Below are positions 8,001-8,464 of a stretch of DNA of 8,464 nucleotides, in pieces. The stretch's first letter is position 1. Each line of letters opens with the position of its first letter. Source of the stretch: an uncultured Acidimicrobiales bacterium (GTDB lineage Bacteria > Actinomycetota > Acidimicrobiia > Acidimicrobiales > Aldehydirespiratoraceae); contig CALKOE010000288.1 in assembly GCA_938091985.1 (NCBI GenBank), forward strand, positions 1 to 8,464, read 5' to 3'. Under the pieces are notes generated by a model. The model was not told where the DNA came from and made no database searches. It was given only the letters and a program-made list of their open reading frames with translations. The translations under genes and the position numbers were made by a program.

Positions 8001-8372
8001 CTCCGGGAAGGCGAGCAAGACGATTGCGCGCCAGAAGTCGGCGATGGCGACCGTGGCGATGAGCAAAACAATGCGCGGTCGATGGAATAACCGTTTGACC
8101 ACCGTGACCTCGGTGATCAGCCCCAGGAGTGCACCGACGACGAGCGCAACGATCAGCGCCGGCCAGAACGGCCAGTTCCAATTGATGATCATGAGCGCGA
8201 ACAGTGTTGCGCCGGGCAGGCCCATGTTGCCGACGGCGAAGTTGATCACTCGGGTCGAGCGGTAGATGAGCACGATGCCCATCGCCAAAAGGCCGAAGAT
8301 CAGACCCTGGACGATTGTCCAGAACATGATCTGCCTGGTGATCCAGGCGGCGATGAGGAGACTGGACTCCAT
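5058..8372 (-). CDS. Fused branched-chain amino-acid-type ABC transporter: LivH-LivM permeases plus LivG ATPase
   Basis: This single 1104-residue polypeptide carries three subunits of a HAAT-family importer. Residues 1-310 are a LivH-type permease with about eight helices, including INFAVGNMGLPGA and the coupling region FGKSITASADNPELSRLSGI. Residues 340-690 are a LivM-type permease with GWSGQVSLAQMSYAGIGA (406-423) and the coupling region GRSIIAVRDNADTASAY (554-570). Residues 720-825 add three predicted helices (about 727-748, 758-781, 797-816) that I cannot assign. Residues 845-1098 are a LivG-type ATPase: Walker A GTNGAGKST (881-889), Q-loop Gln929, signature LSTGT (994-998) in place of LSGGQ, Walker B VLCLDEP with Asp1018 and Glu1019, and switch His1052. 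All ATPase residues look intact, so it should be active. The start at 8372 has AAGGAAGG 6 nt upstream and overlaps the upstream ATPase gene by one base. The ligand (amino acid, hydroxy acid, urea-like or other) is unknown because no binding protein is in the window. Confidence 0.93.
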   Translation of the reverse strand: MESSLLIAAWITRQIMFWTIVQGLIFGLLAMGIVLIYRSTRVINFAVGNMGLPGATLFALMIINWNWPFWPALIVALVVGALLGLITEVTVVKRLFHRPRIVLLIATVAIADFWRAIVLLAFPEVDGEQTRFPAAIGRSWDDVGGDFSALESIGVASDNGILIKGSEIQILIVVPVVAVLLGLMMSRTTFGKSITASADNPELSRLSGINPHVVSTVVWTLGGFIATLSMILLSSGRAATGIENLGPFTLTNALAAAVIAGMRSFPRAMLGGILIALADNIFVFRFTRDPGLSTLLVFVAVIVALYWQSRNNNDESPLSFAPKVKPLPIHLQRVWWIRHMPRLAIGFTLFLIIMLAWHYGTLFDWADRFIWFWDMPPDRIKPSQFFLYSTIAAFAIVTASLTVITGWSGQVSLAQMSYAGIGALSAAAFNRGVEFDIGYGDNRLLDVEWSGIPTLPSIVLAVFFTAAVAAITGIGALRVRGIMLAISTFAFAIAAEKYIYGRPFFSDNQSSVVFERGWIFDWHLKDQRTFFYFSLACLVFTILVIGRVRRSGIGRSIIAVRDNADTASAYTVSPVRMKLTAFAVAGGIAGLGGAVFGNATRQIRFSEAHFQIADSLQVVNMVVIGGLGSVIGPVIGAFWVRGLPTLFPDNTLISLLTSSIGFLLMLMYFPGGFVQLFYRMRDAIVGRVADRYSHLEAGSTTDTPDAIRRGHTSTKTAERAAPMHEFVLSGLVIALQIGGIIAAAVYAYNHILGDGDNGWFGLYMALRVVSGFWALSILVRLARTSSAYIGSRGTKAGYSLYLLFEPVIPFFWPMIVQRWFNRDLEAAAPRAARTHPDLPISEAGREVTLSASNVTVRFGGNVAVSDATIEVGRDEIVGLIGTNGAGKSTLMNAIGGYVPAEGRVTLLGKSIESLSSPNRAKLGLGRTFQAATLFPELTVRECVQVALEGRHRSSFGRSALFLDMAAERRMRSEADELIDFLGLGRYADSFVSDLSTGTRRIVELSGLLAVDADVLCLDEPTAGVAQRETEAFGPLIQEIRREIGASMLIIEHDMPLIMSISDRVYCLEAGTVIAEGEPEDVRNDPLVIASYLGTDDRAIDRSDS

Positions 8373-8374
8373 CA
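8370..8374 (-). promoter_or_regulatory. TGATG stop/start overlap (translational coupling)
   Basis: The stop TGA of the upstream ATPase gene (8374-8372) and the ATG of the fused permease gene (8372-8370) share one base, the same arrangement as at 5056-5060. Confidence 0.7.
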
Positions 8375-8464
8375 GCCGCCTTCCTTCCCGAGGAACACCG
8401 CGCGAGCGAGGTCGTCACGCTCGGCGAGTTCTTGGGCCGAGCCTTCGAATCGGACTTGGCCCTT
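8372..8464 (-). CDS. C-terminal end of a second ABC ATPase (LivF-like), cut by window edge
   Basis: Thirty codons and a TGA are visible, reading through GQVRFEGSAQELAERDDLAR and ending AVFLGKEGG. The pattern of a turn, a G.A.EL segment, then RDDL.R.VFLG resembles the extreme C-terminus of LivF-type ATPases in actinobacterial HAAT transporters. The position directly before a LivHMG fusion, with a one-base overlap, supports this: such importers need two ATPases, and LivG is already in the fusion. The catalytic motifs lie outside the window, so the call rests on a short tail plus context. Confidence 0.65.
   Translation of the reverse strand, partial: KGQVRFEGSAQELAERDDLARAVFLGKEGG
8379..8386 (-). 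promoter_or_regulatory. Ribosome-binding site of the fused permease gene
   Basis: AAGGAAGG on the minus strand lies 6 nt before the ATG at 8372, inside the last codons of the upstream gene. It supports this start codon. Confidence 0.6.

Noticed and set aside
6123..8090. Plus-strand open frames opposite the permease region
   Set aside because: They are highly acidic, low-complexity shadows (rich in Glu, Asp, Gly and His), antisense to transmembrane helices, with no start signals.
5395..8418. 1007-codon minus-strand frame within the ABC gene
   Set aside because: It is rich in Arg, His and Pro with no domain signal, while the overlapping frame encodes clear permease and ATPase motifs. It is a shadow of GC-rich coding sequence.

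Overview
The window is high-GC bacterial DNA with densely packed genes. The gene content suggests an actinomycete, possibly of the Acidimicrobiia type. It includes an LldD2-like lactate dehydrogenase, a helix-turn-helix/TOBE protein, a fused branched-chain amino-acid-type ABC permease/ATPase, and possible leaderless starts. The taxonomic assignment is inference from protein style only; there is no rRNA or other marker gene here.

Layout. The left edge (1-251, minus) holds the N-terminal part of a small HTH-TOBE protein that runs off the window. It is divergent from an MscS-family mechanosensitive channel gene (339-1442, plus), and the 87-bp gap between them carries candidate promoters for both. 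The channel gene converges on a minus-strand gene block, and a GC-rich inverted repeat spans both stop codons.

The rest (1465-8464) is one minus-strand run, read right to left. It contains the C-terminal end of an ABC ATPase (LivF-like, cut by the window edge), then a 1104-residue LivH-LivM-LivG fusion, an FMN-dependent L-lactate/alpha-hydroxy-acid dehydrogenase, a lipoprotein-type trypsin/PDZ protease, and a class I SAM O-methyltransferase. The first three genes are joined by one-base TGATG stop/start overlaps, so they are very probably translationally coupled. The last two follow after gaps of 55 and 29 bp.

Working picture: the two ATPases and the fused permease form a HAAT-type importer whose solute-binding protein lies outside the window. 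The coupled dehydrogenase suggests that the imported compound, or something derived from it, is a 2-hydroxy acid. The protease and methyltransferase may only share the transcript.

No tRNA, rRNA, CRISPR array, insertion sequence or phage gene was seen. The most unusual object is the three-part transporter fusion, which contains an additional three-helix membrane segment of unknown role between the LivM and LivG parts.
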